From NCBI RefSeq assembly GCF_900105255.1, contig NZ_LT629763.1, forward strand, positions 1,798,001 through 1,862,000: a stretch of 64,000 nt of DNA, read 5' to 3'. Position 1 is the first letter of the stretch. Every line of letters begins with the position of its first letter. Below the pieces are notes generated by a model. The model had not been told where the DNA came from. It did not search any database and saw only the letters and a list, made by a program, of their open reading frames with translations. Origin of the DNA: Halopseudomonas sabulinigri (lineage in GTDB: Bacteria; Pseudomonadota; Gammaproteobacteria; Pseudomonadales; Pseudomonadaceae). Positions 16,175-27,649 of this stretch are shown here, piece after piece. The translations under genes were made by a program, and so were the position numbers.

Positions 16175-16203
16175 ACTATAGAAATGCGCCGATACAGCGT
16201 CAA
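16175..16203 (-). promoter_or_regulatory. Sigma-70 promoter of the dcw cluster
   Basis: On the minus strand a TTGACG -35 box (16198-16203) and a TATAGT -10 box (16175-16180) are separated by exactly 17 bp. This is a near-consensus promoter placed about 80 bp upstream of the mraZ GTG and directly abutting the MraZ boxes. The rest of the gap up to rnpB (16204-16399) shows nothing else I can support. Confidence 0.75.
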
Positions 16204-16399
16204 GCGGGCATTTGAGGAAAAAAGCCTTGCAGAGCAGGGGTTTAGAGAGAAAAGGGAGGGATTTACCTACAAACCGGGAACAGGGGAGGTCACAAAGAAG
16301 AAACAAAGCAAACAGATCCCCTCACAACTTAAAGTGGATTGTGAAGAGTAAGATTTTTTTGATCTAAAAGAGACGGGAGTCACAACGAGAAGAAAAATA

Positions 16400-16754
16400 A
16401 GAGTTGGCCTGTAAGCCGGGTTCTGTCGAGAACAGTCATTCCTCTGGGATCACCATCACTGGTGACCTCTAGCAACCTACCCGAATCCAGTGCGGGCCAC
16501 ACCAATGGATTCCTATTTGGTCTTGCTCCGAGTGGGGTTTACCACGCCACAGTCTGTTACCAGCTGCGCGGTGCGCTCTTACCGCACCTTTTCACCCTTA
16601 CCGGCGCTTGCGCGCTTAGGCGGTTTGCTTTCTGCTGCACTTTCCGTAGGCTCACGCCTCCCAGGCGTTACCTGGCACTCTGCCCTATGGAGCCCGGACT
16701 TTCCTCCCTGCCAGCGCCAGAAGGAACCAACAGAGCGACTGTCCAGCCAACTCT
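16400..16754 (-). ncRNA. rnpB: RNase P RNA (bacterial type A)
   Basis: The RNA subunit of RNase P, which matures tRNA 5' ends. The minus strand begins AGAGTTGGCTGGACAGTCGC and ends with GCCAACTCT, which pairs with the 5' end (helix P1). Conserved elements are present: GAGGAAAGTCCGGGCTCC, the GGTAAGGGTGAAAAGGTGCG region, GAGCAAGACCAAATAGG, and the 3' ACAGAACCCGGCTTA. Length is about 355 nt, normal for the type. A T-rich tract (TTATTTTTC) follows the 3' end. The ends may be off by 1-2 bases. Confidence 0.97.
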
Positions 16755-16762
16755 TGGCGGCA

Positions 16763-16791
16763 AGGTTAGCCGCGTTCGCCACCCAGAGCAA
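16763..16791 (-). promoter_or_regulatory. rnpB promoter
   Basis: The minus strand carries TTGCTC (16786-16791), a 17-bp spacer, then TAACCT (16763-16768). The expected start lies about 7-8 bases downstream, which coincides with the first base of mature RNase P RNA. The geometry is right although both boxes are imperfect. Confidence 0.55.
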
Positions 16792-16818
16792 GCAGAAAAC
16801 ACCGCACAGCGCTCGACC

Positions 16819-17673
16819 TCAGTCGCCCTGCTCGCCTCGCTGCAACGCCAACTGGTAAAGCTGATTCTTGCGCTCACCGGTGATCTGCGCAGCCAGACGC
16901 GCAGCCTGCTTTACCGGCAGCTCGTGCAATAGTGCGTCAAGAACCCGCTCGGCTTCTGCCGAAACTGCATCGACCGCCGGCGCGGGTGCACCCTCCACTA
17001 CCAGCACACATTCACCGCGCTGCTGATCACTGTCACCCCGAACCCAATCTGCCAGCTCCGTCAGCGGCGCACTGCGCAGCGTTTCAAAGGTCTTGGTCAA
17101 CTCCCGAGCCAACACCACCCGCCGCTCGCCGCCGAGGATCTCGCGCATATCATCCAGACACTCTAAAAGACGATGCGGCGCTTCATAGACCATCCAGGTA
17201 CGCTGCTCCGCTGCGAGATCCTGCAGTCGCTGCCGACGACCGTGCGCTTTGGCAGGCAAGAAGCCCTCAAAGGCAAAGCGGTCCGACGGCAAGCCCGCTG
17301 CACTTAGAGCAGCAATCAACGCGCAGGCACCGGGCAAGGGCGACACCCTGACCCCAGCCTCCCGCGCCTGCCGCACCAGGTGATAGCCAGGATCCGAAAT
17401 CAAGGGTGTACCGGCATCCGAGATCAGCGCCAGATCATCTCCAGCCAGCAAGCGCGCCACCAACCGCTCACCCTTGTCACGTTCGTTGTGATCGTGACAG
17501 GCGGTCATCGGCGTGGCGATACCGAAGTGCTGCATCAGGCGCGCACTGTGGCGGGTGTCCTCCGCGGCGATCAAGGCCACCGAACGCAGTACCTCAAGCG
17601 CGCGCGGCGTGATGTCCTGCAGGTTGCCAATGGGCGTGGCAACCACATAGAGCGTACCGGTGCTGGTCGTCAT
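16819..17673 (-). CDS. rsmI: 16S rRNA 2'-O-ribose C1402 methyltransferase RsmI
   Basis: SAM-dependent tetrapyrrole-methylase-fold enzyme that 2'-O-methylates C1402 of 16S rRNA, the same nucleotide modified by RsmH. It has 284 residues from [20 protein letters not shown]; a 10-codon upstream extension is rejected. Diagnostic stretches are [34 protein letters not shown] and [16 protein letters not shown]. It is divergent from lpoA, the arrangement also found in E. coli. Confidence 0.97.
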   Translation of the reverse strand: MTTSTGTLYVVATPIGNLQDITPRALEVLRSVALIAAEDTRHSARLMQHFGIATPMTACHDHNERDKGERLVARLLAGDDLALISDAGTPLISDPGYHLVRQAREAGVRVSPLPGACALIAALSAAGLPSDRFAFEGFLPAKAHGRRQRLQDLAAEQRTWMVYEAPHRLLECLDDMREILGGERRVVLARELTKTFETLRSAPLTELADWVRGDSDQQRGECVLVVEGAPAPAVDAVSAEAERVLDALLHELPVKQAARLAAQITGERKNQLYQLALQRGEQGD

Positions 17674-17829
17674 AAATACCCCGAGTAGTAATCTGTGACA
17701 CATTGTACAGGAGCAGCAACGACCACTGCGATTGCCTGGAGATTGGCAGGGCCCTTGGTTACAATGCTCACATTGATCATCTCAAGGGAAGCACTCTCGC
17801 TGCGACCCGCCGCGTAAGGACACCTCCGC

Positions 17830-19649
17830 ATGCCCCGCACTCTTCGCCTGTCCGCCCTTAGCATTGCATTTAGCTGGCTGGTGGTCGGTTGCTCATCTCA
17901 GCCAACCCAACTGGACGACCTGCCGCGCACGCCACAAGCCTCGGTAGATCAACTGTTAAAAGATGCAGACCGTGAAGAAGGCGCTGAAGCGGACCTGATG
18001 CGCCTGTATGCCGCCCAGGCCGCAATGCAGGCCGGCGATGCCGAACGCACCCAACAGATTCTGCAACGCGTGCCCCAAAGCAAACTGCCGACCGAGCAAC
18101 AGATCCGCTTCAGCGAACTGCAGGCCCAGAGCGCACTCGCGATGGGCGATAACGCCGGCGCGCTGCGCGCCATGCAGCACCCCTCAATTCAGCAACTCGA
18201 TAGTCGCCCACTGGAAGAGCAACTACGCGTGCAACAACTGCGTGCCGACATCTACGACGCCAACGAACAGCCGATCGATGCCGCACGTGAGCGCATGTTC
18301 ATCAACAGCCTGCTACCGGAAACCTCGCAGAGCAACAACCAACAGGCAATCTGGGATAGCCTCGCCAAGGCCAGCACCCCTACCCTGCAGCAAGCCTCTA
18401 CCTCTGCCACCGGCGAGTTTGCCGGCTGGGTACAACTGGCACTGATTAACCGCCAGAACAGCAACCTGGACCTGCAGATTCAAGCATTGCAGGCCTGGCG
18501 CGAGACCTACCCCAACCACCCTGCCAACAGCAAGCTTCCCGACGCGATGGAGCAACTGCAGGAGCTGCAAGCCAGCCGTCCCACTCACATTGGCCTGCTG
18601 CTACCTTTTTCCGGCCCCTTGGCCAATGTCGCCCAAGCACTACGTGACGGCTTTCTGGCTGCGCAATATCAGGCGCAGAGCCAAGGCATAGAACAGCCAC
18701 AGGTCACCCTGTATGACAGCACCCAATACGTGGATACGCTGCAGGCACTGAATCAGGCCAAGGCGGAGGGCGTGCAATGGATCATCGGGCCACTGGAAAA
18801 GGACAAGGTTGCTTATCTTGCCGGCCTACCAGAGCTGCCACTGCCTGTGCTGTCGCTCAACTACAGCGAGCAGCAGAGCAATAATGCGCTGACCTTCTAC
18901 CAGTTTGGCCTGGCGCCAGAAGATGAAGCCCGTTCGGCCGCCGTGCGCGCCTGGGAAGACGGACGCCGTCGCATGGCGACACTGACCACCAGCGACGACT
19001 GGAGCCAACGCGCCAATTACGCCTTTAAGCAACAATGGGAAGCGCTAGGCGGGGAGCTGCTGGGGCAGGAGATCGTCGACCAGCCGGCTACCGTCGCCAA
19101 CCAGATGGGCGAACTGTTGAAAATCCGCCAGAGCGAACGGCGCGCCAACAACATTCAGGGCATCTTGGGCGACGTCAAAGCACAACCAACACCCCGCCAG
19201 GACCTGGATGCGCTATTTCTTGCCGCTACACCGCTGCAGGCCAGACAGATCAAGCCCACCCTTGCTTTCCAGTACGCTGCCGACCTGCCGGTCTACGCCA
19301 CCTCGCACTCCTATCAAGTGGACCCCAGTGGCACGCAAAACACTGACCTGGATGGCCTGCTGGTAGCAGAAACCCCCTGGCTTCTGGATCAGGACGACCC
19401 GCTTTACGCGAGCGTCACCAGCAACTGGCCACAAGCCGCGGGCCCACTGGGCCGCCTCTACGCCATGGGCATAGACGCGCAGCGCATCTTTAGCCGCTTA
19501 CCCCAGATGCGCCAGTATCCGGACACCCGCATTGACGGCGCCACAGGCCTGCTCTCGCTCGGCCAGGGCGGACGCATTCAGCGTGATTTGGCGTGGGGGC
19601 AGATCGAAAACGGTCTACTGGAACCGGCGGTACTCGACGAACGCTTTTA

Positions 19650-19650
<1 letters not shown>
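17830..19650 (+). CDS. lpoA: Penicillin-binding protein activator LpoA (LppC family lipoprotein)
   Basis: Outer-membrane lipoprotein that in E. coli stimulates PBP1A from outside. It has 606 residues. The signal peptide ends in lipobox LVVGC, giving lipidated Cys21. The N-terminal half (about 30-240) is helical and TPR-like. The C-terminal half has the periplasmic-binding-protein fold, opening at THIGLLLPFSGPLANVAQALRDG. Its stop overlaps the yraN start (TAATG). Whether it activates PBP1A here is inferred from family and gene order. Confidence 0.93.
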
Positions 19651-21192
<1,542 letters not shown>

Positions 21193-21208
21193 GCATTCCA
21201 ACGGCCGT

Positions 21209-21249
21209 AAAAAAAAGCGCCACCCCAAACTGGAGGTGGCGCTTTTTTT
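21209..21249. terminator. Bidirectional terminator between dolP and sspB
   Basis: Arms GCGCCACC (21217-21224) and GGTGGCGC (21235-21242) form an 8-bp GC-rich stem, flanked by an A-run before and a T-run after. It can therefore terminate convergent dolP and sspB transcripts. Confidence 0.9.
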
Positions 21250-21267
21250 ATCTCTACACAGTGCAGT

Positions 21268-21684
21268 CTACTTCACCACCTTCAATGAAGGCCGGCCACT
21301 GTCGGGCTTGCTCGGCGCTTTTCCGGCACTGTCACTACTGTCAGTCGGCGCAGGCGGAGGACTGACAGGCTCAACCTCAAAGACCATGCCCTGGCCATTT
21401 TCACGTGCATAGATGGCCATGACCGCCTCGGCTGGAATCCATACCTGCTGGGCAACGCCGCCAAAGCGACCATCGAAGCAGATGCGCTCGTTATCCATAT
21501 CCAACTGACGCACTGCACTGGGTGATAAATTCAGCACTATCTGGCCGTCTTCAACAAAACCTTCAGGCACAGCGGTGCCTGGAAAGCCTGCGTTAACCAA
21601 CAGATAGGGCGTGCACTGATTATCCAGAATCCATTCATACAGCGCTCGAATCAGGTAGGGGCGACTGGAATTCATCTCCGTCAT
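21268..21684 (-). CDS. sspB: ClpXP protease specificity-enhancing factor SspB
   Basis: Adaptor that delivers ssrA-tagged and other substrates to ClpXP. It has 138 residues. The folded substrate-binding domain is residues 1-105 (SSRPYLIRALYEWILDN, LNLSPSAVRQLDMDNE, VAQQVWIPAEAVMAIYARENGQGM). A flexible linker follows, and the C-terminal tail RPSLKVVK is the ClpX-binding motif. The start has GAGGAG 6 bases upstream. It is directly downstream of sspA. Confidence 0.96.
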   Translation of the reverse strand: MTEMNSSRPYLIRALYEWILDNQCTPYLLVNAGFPGTAVPEGFVEDGQIVLNLSPSAVRQLDMDNERICFDGRFGGVAQQVWIPAEAVMAIYARENGQGMVFEVEPVSPPPAPTDSSDSAGKAPSKPDSGRPSLKVVK

Positions 21685-21713
21685 GCCTTGCTCCTCTGGT
21701 TGCGTCGAATGAG

Positions 21714-22343
21714 TTACTGCATTTCCTTCTCGGCAGCAGAAAGACTGGCAATAAAACCCTCACGCTGGAACACGCGATCCATGTAATCCTGCAGCGGCTT
21801 CGCTTGCTTTGGCAGCTCGACACCGAGCTCAGGCAAACGCCAGAGAATAGGGGCAATGCAGCAGTCAACCAGGCTAAATTCATCGCTCATGAAAAAAGGC
21901 ATCTCCGCGAATACCGGTGCGACACCGGTCAAGCTTTCACGGAGTTCCTTACGCGCCTTGGTGACAGCAGCCGGTGCGCTTTTGGCATCAACAATAATGT
22001 CCACCAGACGACACCAGTCACGCTGCACCCGATACATCAGCAGGCGGCTGTTGGCCCGCGCCACCGGGTAGACTGGCAGCAGCGGCGGATGCGGGAAACG
22101 CTCATCCAGGTATTCCATCATGATGTTGGGCTCGTAGAGCACCAGGTCACGATCCAGCAGCGTCGGCACGCTGTTGTAAGGGTTGGTTTCAGCCAGCTCT
22201 TGCGGGTGATTATCAGGCTCTACATCAACCACATCGACGGTCACACCCTTCTCCGCCAGTACGATACGTACGCGGTGGCAGTAGTGGTCACGTGGATCGG
22301 AGAAAAAAGCCATCGAAGAACGCTTGTTGGCGGTGACGCCCAT
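21714..22343 (-). CDS. sspA: Stringent starvation protein A
   Basis: Glutathione-S-transferase-fold protein that binds RNA polymerase and modulates transcription under starvation. It has 209 residues. The thioredoxin-like N-terminal domain reads [21 protein letters not shown], followed by [30 protein letters not shown] in the GST substrate region, then the helical C-terminal domain. GAGG lies 8 bases before the ATG. It forms an operon with sspB. Confidence 0.96.
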   Translation of the reverse strand: MGVTANKRSSMAFFSDPRDHYCHRVRIVLAEKGVTVDVVDVEPDNHPQELAETNPYNSVPTLLDRDLVLYEPNIMMEYLDERFPHPPLLPVYPVARANSRLLMYRVQRDWCRLVDIIVDAKSAPAAVTKARKELRESLTGVAPVFAEMPFFMSDEFSLVDCCIAPILWRLPELGVELPKQAKPLQDYMDRVFQREGFIASLSAAEKEMQ

Positions 22344-22451
22344 AAATCAACCCTCATCCTTTAGCGGACTGCGGCAAGCACACTGAATGCAGCATGAAAC
22401 ACAAGAAAACGCGAGCCTCTGCCCGCGCAAACGAAACGGCATTATACCCTA

Positions 22452-22482
22452 GAAACAAGTGCGCGCCCCAAAGGGCGCGCAC
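22452..22482 (-). terminator. Terminator downstream of petC
   Basis: A perfect 10-bp stem GTGCGCGCCC/GGGCGCGCAC (22459-22482) with a 4-base loop is followed on the minus strand by TTGTTTCT. It lies just after the petC stop codon and isolates petABC from sspA. Confidence 0.75.
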
Positions 22483-22505
22483 CGATCATCAGCAAATACC
22501 GGCTA

Positions 22506-23294
22506 TCAATGCACGTCGCGCCAGTATTCCTTCTTCAACAAGTAAGCAAACACGAACAGGAAGGCCAGATAGAGCAGCACATAAACACCAATGCGTTGAC
22601 GCTCCAGCTTGACCGGATCTGCCGAGTAGGCCAGGAAGGTCACCAGGTTTTTCACCGTAGTATCGAACTCCTCCTCCGACTGCGTACCGGTATCCGGCAC
22701 GATGGTCAGCACATCACACTGCTCTTCTTTCATGATGTCGCCGGTCAGGGTATCGCGCTGAACCTTGCCATCATGGCTCTTAACCGGCATGGCTTTGCAA
22801 CCCACCACCTGGCGCCCTTGCAGCTCTGCCATCACATTGGGCATACCCACATTGGGGAATACCTTGTTGTTGACACCCAATGGGCGCTCGGGATCCTCAT
22901 AGAAGGTCCGCAGGTAGGTATACAGCCAGTCGGTACCGCGCACACGGGCAACCAAAGTCAGGTCCGGCGGCGCTGCACCAAACCAGGTTTTGGCGTCGTC
23001 GTGACGCATGCCGTTCTTCATGTGCTCGCCGATAAGGGTGCCTTCGGTGAACACAATATTGTCCAGCATCAGCTGCTCAGGGATACCCAGATCGTTTGCT
23101 ACTCGCTCATAACGCTGATACTGCGCAGAGTGGCAACCCATGCAGTAGTTGGCGAATGTGCGCGCACCATCTTGCATCGCAGCCTTGTCGGTAAGATCAA
23201 TGTTCGCCGCATCCAGTGCGACGCCGTGCCCACCAGCAGCCATGGAGACCGCCGGAACCAGCGCGAAAAACAGGGCAATCAATTGTTTTTTCAT
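22506..23294 (-). CDS. petC: Cytochrome c1 subunit of ubiquinol-cytochrome c reductase
   Basis: Membrane-anchored c-type cytochrome that passes electrons from the Rieske protein to soluble cytochrome c. It has 262 residues from MKKQLIALFFALVPAVSMAA (signal peptide). Haem motif C51-M-G-C54-H55 is present, and the C-terminal anchor is about 232-252 (GVYVLLYLAFLFVFAYLL). A much longer open frame upstream is only readthrough of petB in another frame. The start overlaps the petB stop by 1 base (TAATG). Confidence 0.97.
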   Translation of the reverse strand: MKKQLIALFFALVPAVSMAAGGHGVALDAANIDLTDKAAMQDGARTFANYCMGCHSAQYQRYERVANDLGIPEQLMLDNIVFTEGTLIGEHMKNGMRHDDAKTWFGAAPPDLTLVARVRGTDWLYTYLRTFYEDPERPLGVNNKVFPNVGMPNVMAELQGRQVVGCKAMPVKSHDGKVQRDTLTGDIMKEEQCDVLTIVPDTGTQSEEEFDTTVKNLVTFLAYSADPVKLERQRIGVYVLLYLAFLFVFAYLLKKEYWRDVH

Positions 23295-24517
23295 TAGCCA
23301 GTAACCCTCTCCGGAACCGGTTTGGTCTTCTCCAGGCGCGTGTAAAACGGCATCAGGATGAAGAACGCGAAGTACAGTACGGTACAAACTTGCGACAGCT
23401 TGGTCAGTGCCGGAGTGGACGGCACCGCGCCCAGAATTCCGAGAATCACAAAGACCACGCAGAACAGGAACAGCGCAAGCTTGCTCATCCAACCCTTGTA
23501 ACGGATCGAACGCACCGGACTGCGGTCCAGCCAGGGCAGAACAAAGAGCACCGCGATGGCCGCACCCATGGCAACAACACCAGGGAACGCCGAGCCGGCA
23601 ATCGAGGGCACCGCTCGCAGAATCGCGTAGAACGGCGTGAAGTACCATACCGGCGCAATGTGGTCAGGCGTCTTCAACTGGTTGGCAATTTCAAAGTTCG
23701 GCTTCTCGAGGAAGTAACCACCCATTTCCGGGAAGAAGAACACAATGCCGCAGAAGATGAACAGGAAGACCACCACACCGACGATATCCTTCACGGTGTA
23801 ATACGGATGGAAGGCGATCCCATCTAGGGGCTTGCCGTTCTCATCCTTGAACTTCTTGATATCGATACCGTCAGGGTTGTTGGAACCGACCTCATGCAGC
23901 GCAATGATGTGCAGCACAACCAGACCCAGCAACACGATCGGCAGCGCAATAACGTGCAGCGCGAAGAAGCGGTTCAAGGTGATACCGGAGATCAGGAAAT
24001 CGCCGCGTACCCACTGTGCCAGATCGGGACCAATGAACGGTATGGCACCAAACAGCGAGATGATTACCTGCGCCCCCCAGTAGGACATCTGCCCCCACGG
24101 CAACAGGTAGCCCATGAAGGCTTCACCCATCAGCACCAGGTAGATCATCATACCGAACAGCCAGATCAGCTCACGCGGCTTCTGATAAGAGCCATACATC
24201 AGGCCGCGGAGCATGTGCAGATACACCACAACAAAGAAGGCAGACGCGCCAGTCGAGTGCAGATAGCGCAGTAGCCAGCCGTATTCCACGTCACGCATGA
24301 TGTATTCGACAGACGCGAACGCACCATCAGCGGAAGGCTCATAGCTCATGGTCAGCCAGATGCCGGTAATCAGCTGGTTGACCAGCACCAGCATAGCCAG
24401 CGAGCCGAAAAAGTAAAAGAAGTTGAAGTTCTTGGGAGCGTAATACTTGGTCAGGTGATCTTCCATCACCTGATTGACCGACATCCGCTCATTGACCCAC
24501 TGCATCAATTTATTCAT
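23294..24517 (-). CDS. petB: Cytochrome b subunit of ubiquinol-cytochrome c reductase
   Basis: Eight-helix membrane subunit holding the two b haems and both quinone sites. It has 407 residues. Hallmarks include WLLRYLHSTGASAFF with a haem His, GYLLPWGQMSYWGAQVI, and the PEWY-type Qo motif, here as PVWYFTPFYAILR (PVWY instead of PEWY). It lies between petA and petC with single-base overlaps. The Val in place of Glu in the Qo motif appears in some proteobacteria but is worth checking. Confidence 0.96.
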   Translation of the reverse strand: MNKLMQWVNERMSVNQVMEDHLTKYYAPKNFNFFYFFGSLAMLVLVNQLITGIWLTMSYEPSADGAFASVEYIMRDVEYGWLLRYLHSTGASAFFVVVYLHMLRGLMYGSYQKPRELIWLFGMMIYLVLMGEAFMGYLLPWGQMSYWGAQVIISLFGAIPFIGPDLAQWVRGDFLISGITLNRFFALHVIALPIVLLGLVVLHIIALHEVGSNNPDGIDIKKFKDENGKPLDGIAFHPYYTVKDIVGVVVFLFIFCGIVFFFPEMGGYFLEKPNFEIANQLKTPDHIAPVWYFTPFYAILRAVPSIAGSAFPGVVAMGAAIAVLFVLPWLDRSPVRSIRYKGWMSKLALFLFCVVFVILGILGAVPSTPALTKLSQVCTVLYFAFFILMPFYTRLEKTKPVPERVTG

Positions 24518-25110
24518 CAGGCACTCTCCTGATCCACGCCGATCACGACAATGTCATCAGACTCGTAGGAATAAGGCGGAACCGGCAGATTCAATGGCGC
24601 AGGCTGGCCCTTGAATACCCGACCGGACATATCGTAGTGAGAACCGTGACAGGGGCAGAAATAGCCACCCTTCCAGTCGGCTCCCATATCTGCAGATGCG
24701 ACTTCCGGCTTGAACAGCGGAGAGCAGCCAAGGTGCGTACACACACCCATGACGACCAGCAACTCAGGCTTGATCGCCCGCGTCTTGCCGTCGACGTACT
24801 CGGGCTGATTGGAAGCTTCGGATTGCGGATCAGCCACCTCTGAATCGGTGTCATCCAACAGAGCGATCGCTTCAGGCGTGCGATGAGAGACGAACACTGG
24901 CTGACCGCGCCATTCAACAACAATCTGCTGACCCAGCTCGATCTTGCTGATATTCACCTTCACCGGCGCTCCAGCCGCTTTGGCCCTGGCGCTCGGGAAC
25001 CAAGCTCCCACAAAAGGGGTTGCGACCCCTACTGCTCCGGCGGCACCGACCACACTCGTGGCGGCCACCAGGAAGCGACGCCGGCCATTATTCACGCCGT
25101 CATTACTCAT
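24517..25110 (-). CDS. petA: Rieske iron-sulfur subunit of ubiquinol-cytochrome c reductase
   Basis: Membrane-anchored [2Fe-2S] protein of the bc1 complex. It has 197 residues from MSNDGVNNGRRRFLV, with a twin-arginine N-terminus (R10-R12) for Tat export that stays as membrane anchor. Cluster ligands are C124-T-H126 with C129, and C152-P-C154-H155. A start five codons further upstream is possible but less like homologues. It is first in petABC and leaves about 260 bp to rpsI, in which I could not define a convincing promoter. Confidence 0.97.
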   Translation of the reverse strand: MSNDGVNNGRRRFLVAATSVVGAAGAVGVATPFVGAWFPSARAKAAGAPVKVNISKIELGQQIVVEWRGQPVFVSHRTPEAIALLDDTDSEVADPQSEASNQPEYVDGKTRAIKPELLVVMGVCTHLGCSPLFKPEVASADMGADWKGGYFCPCHGSHYDMSGRVFKGQPAPLNLPVPPYSYESDDIVVIGVDQESA

Positions 25111-25320
25111 CCAGTCGTCTCCCATCAGCTAATTTCAGACCTTTTCCAAGGCCTTTTTCAAGTTTTATACTGCCTGCACAAAATGAAACCGATGGTAATG
25201 AAAAACCCCTTTTTTGACAAGGTGATATCCACTCCCAAGGCAGGTAGACACTATACCGAATGCCGCGTCATTCAACCGCTCCAGACAGCATAGTTCATTG
25301 CGACACCTTGCCGCAGACAC

Positions 25321-25360
25321 AAAAACGCCCGGCACTTCCAGCGGAAGCCCGGGCGCTTTG
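25321..25360 (-). terminator. Terminator after rpsI
   Basis: On the minus strand CGCCCGG and CCGGGCG form the outer stem, extended by TTCC/GGAA around a short loop, followed by TTTTT. It lies about 20 bp downstream of the rpsI stop. Confidence 0.8.
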
Positions 25361-25375
25361 AACGGCAAAAGCCGA

Positions 25376-25768
25376 TTAACGCTTGGAGTACTGAGGACGC
25401 TTACGCGCTTTACGCAGACCCACTTTCTTACGCTCAACTTCACGTGCGTCACGAGTAACATAACCCGCTTTACGCAGTGCGCCGCGCAGAGTCTCATCGT
25501 ATTCCATAAGCGCACGGGTGATCCCGTGACGGATGGCGCCAGCCTGGCCAGAGATACCACCGCCGCTGACGGTAACATACACGTCAAACTTCTCGGTGCT
25601 TTCGGTCAGCTCAAGCGGCTGACGAACAACCATGCGAGCAGTTTCGCGACCGAAGAACACGTCGATGCTGCGGTTGTTAATAGAGATGTTGCCAGAACCC
25701 GGACGCAGGAATACGCGAGCGGTGGCGGTTTTACGACGGCCGGTGCCGTAGTTCTGTGTCGCCGACAT
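25376..25768 (-). CDS. rpsI: 30S ribosomal protein S9
   Basis: Ribosomal protein of 130 residues. The N-terminus contains [19 protein letters not shown], the core [20 protein letters not shown], and the C-terminal tail [12 protein letters not shown], which reaches the P site. It lies 12 bp after rplM, the standard pair. Confidence 0.98.
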   Translation of the reverse strand: MSATQNYGTGRRKTATARVFLRPGSGNISINNRSIDVFFGRETARMVVRQPLELTESTEKFDVYVTVSGGGISGQAGAIRHGITRALMEYDETLRGALRKAGYVTRDAREVERKKVGLRKARKRPQYSKR

Positions 25769-25780
25769 AGTGAACTCCTG

Positions 25781-26209
25781 TTAGATCTTCAGTTCTTGGG
25801 GTTGTTGTGCGGTATGCGGATGAACAGATCCTTTATAGACCTTCATCTTGCGATACATGGCACGACCCAGAGGGTTCTTCGGCAACATACCTTTTACAGC
25901 ACTCTCAATCACACGCTCAGGAGCACGCTGGATCAGCTTCTCGAAGTTGATCGACTTAATGCCGCCCGGAAACCCGGAGTGGCTGTAGTAGATCTTGTCC
26001 TGAGTCTTGTTACCGGTTACATGCACTTTTTCTGCATTGATGACTACGATGTAATCACCGGTATCGACGTGCGGGGTATATTCGGGCTTGTGCTTACCGC
26101 GCAGACGTGAAGCAATCTCGGTAGCCAGACGACCCAGGGTCAGACCATTGGCGTCAACTACGTACCAATCACGTTTTACGGTTTCAGTTTTTGCGCTGAA
26201 GGTTTTCAT
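25781..26209 (-). CDS. rplM: 50S ribosomal protein L13
   Basis: Ribosomal protein of 142 residues from [20 protein letters not shown]. An open extension of 26 codons upstream lies inside the promoter region and is rejected. Family motifs are [22 protein letters not shown] and [19 protein letters not shown]. It is first in the rplM-rpsI operon with its own promoter. Confidence 0.98.
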   Translation of the reverse strand: MKTFSAKTETVKRDWYVVDANGLTLGRLATEIASRLRGKHKPEYTPHVDTGDYIVVINAEKVHVTGNKTQDKIYYSHSGFPGGIKSINFEKLIQRAPERVIESAVKGMLPKNPLGRAMYRKMKVYKGSVHPHTAQQPQELKI

Positions 26210-26250
26210 TAATCCTAGCCTCAGAGGCCGCTCTATAAAGAAGACGGCGA

Positions 26251-26279
26251 ATCTTACAGAATGAAATGTGTTTTTACAA
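26251..26279 (-). promoter_or_regulatory. Promoter of rplM-rpsI
   Basis: On the minus strand TTGTAA (26274-26279) and TAAGAT (26251-26256) are spaced by 17 bp, about 40 bp upstream of the rplM ATG. The remaining gap to 26473 shows no other feature. Confidence 0.55.
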
Positions 26280-26473
26280 GACAACAAAGCCTAGAACAGA
26301 CACTCAGTGGGGGCTGCGTGGGTCTGGGTGGCATCTGCGCTGTAAACAACAACGACAGGCTAGGCATCCTGTCGAAAGTGGCGGGCATTATGCCAAGGCG
26401 TTGAAAAAATACAACCTTTATTTGGATCCATGGTCAATAATGGGCCCACACTTCGGCAACCAAGGAGCACGCC

Positions 26474-27514
26474 ATGCAATACCGCCCCCTCGGCCGCACC
26501 AACCTGAAAGTCAGCGCCCTTTGTCTTGGCACCATGACCTGGGGTGAACAGAACTCGCAAGCTGATGCCTTCGCACAAATTGATCGTGCACGCGATGCTG
26601 GCGTCAACTTCATTGATACCGCCGAAATGTATCCAGTGCCACCCAAGGCCGAGACCTACAGCCGCACCGAAAGCATCATTGGCACCTTCTTCCAGCAGCG
26701 CGGTGAACGCGAGAAGTGGATTCTGGCCAGCAAGATTGCCGGCCCCGGCAACGGCTTGAGCTACCTGCGCGACGGCCGCACACGGTTCACCCGCGAGCAC
26801 ATCGACAGCGCACTTGAGGGCAGTCTGAAGCGACTGCAGACAGACTATATCGATCTGTATCAACTGCACTGGCCCGATCGCCGTACCAATTTCTTTGGCC
26901 AGCTGGGTTATCAGCACCATGTCGACGACGAGCTGACCCCCTTCGAAGACACGCTTGAAGCGCTGGATCGGCAGGTACAGGCCGGCAAGATTCGCCACAT
27001 TGGCTTGTCCAACGAAACACCCTGGGGCGTTAGCCGATTTCTGCAATTGGCCGAAGCGCGCGGCTGGCCTCGCGTGGTCTCGATTCAAAACCCTTACAAC
27101 CTGTTGAACCGCACCTATGAGATTGGCCTGGCGGAAATGTCGCTGCGAGAGCAATGCGGGCTTTTGGCCTACTCTCCTCTGGCGTTTGGCGCACTGACCG
27201 GCAAGTACCTCAACGGCCTCAAGCCAGAGAAGGGCCGACTGACGTTATTCACCCGCTTCACTCGCTACAGCAACCCGCAAGCGCAGAAGGCATGTGCACG
27301 CTATGTGCAGCTGGCGCGCGACCATGGCCTTGACCCGGCGCAGATGGCCCTGGCGTTCGTCACGCGTCAGCCCTTTGTTACCAGCAACATTATCGGTGCT
27401 ACCAACATGGACCAGCTCAATCGCAACCTGAGCAGTGTCAACATGGGGCTCACCGACAGCATCCTGCAGGCCATCGCCGAGATCCACCAGAGCCAACCCA
27501 ACCCCGCTCCCTGA
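26474..27514 (+). CDS. tas: NADP(H)-dependent aldo/keto reductase, Tas family
   Basis: Soluble oxidoreductase of 346 residues, the length of E. coli Tas. AAGGAG lies 6 bases before the ATG. The catalytic tetrad can be read as D48 and Y53 (FIDTAEMYP), K87 (LASKIAG) and H132 (LYQLHWPD). NADPH-site stretches include GLSNETPWGV, LAYSPLAFGALTGKY and the C-terminal IIGATNMDQL. The natural substrate is unknown. It stands alone, upstream of an AraC-type regulator in the same orientation. Confidence 0.88.
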   Translation: MQYRPLGRTNLKVSALCLGTMTWGEQNSQADAFAQIDRARDAGVNFIDTAEMYPVPPKAETYSRTESIIGTFFQQRGEREKWILASKIAGPGNGLSYLRDGRTRFTREHIDSALEGSLKRLQTDYIDLYQLHWPDRRTNFFGQLGYQHHVDDELTPFEDTLEALDRQVQAGKIRHIGLSNETPWGVSRFLQLAEARGWPRVVSIQNPYNLLNRTYEIGLAEMSLREQCGLLAYSPLAFGALTGKYLNGLKPEKGRLTLFTRFTRYSNPQAQKACARYVQLARDHGLDPAQMALAFVTRQPFVTSNIIGATNMDQLNRNLSSVNMGLTDSILQAIAEIHQSQPNPAP

Positions 27515-27649
27515 CCCCCATCCTCTCTGGCGCATGATCTTCAACCTAAGGTCATGCGCTTGACCGCATCCCTCAGCGCAAGCCAAACTCCAGGCTGAAC
27601 ACGGCATTTCTGCCGCACCTTGTCCGATACAGCACAAAAGACAGCCAGC

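Noticed and set aside
16462..16932. Open frames across the RNase P RNA gene
   Set aside because: The conserved RNase P RNA sequence and its paired ends explain this stretch.
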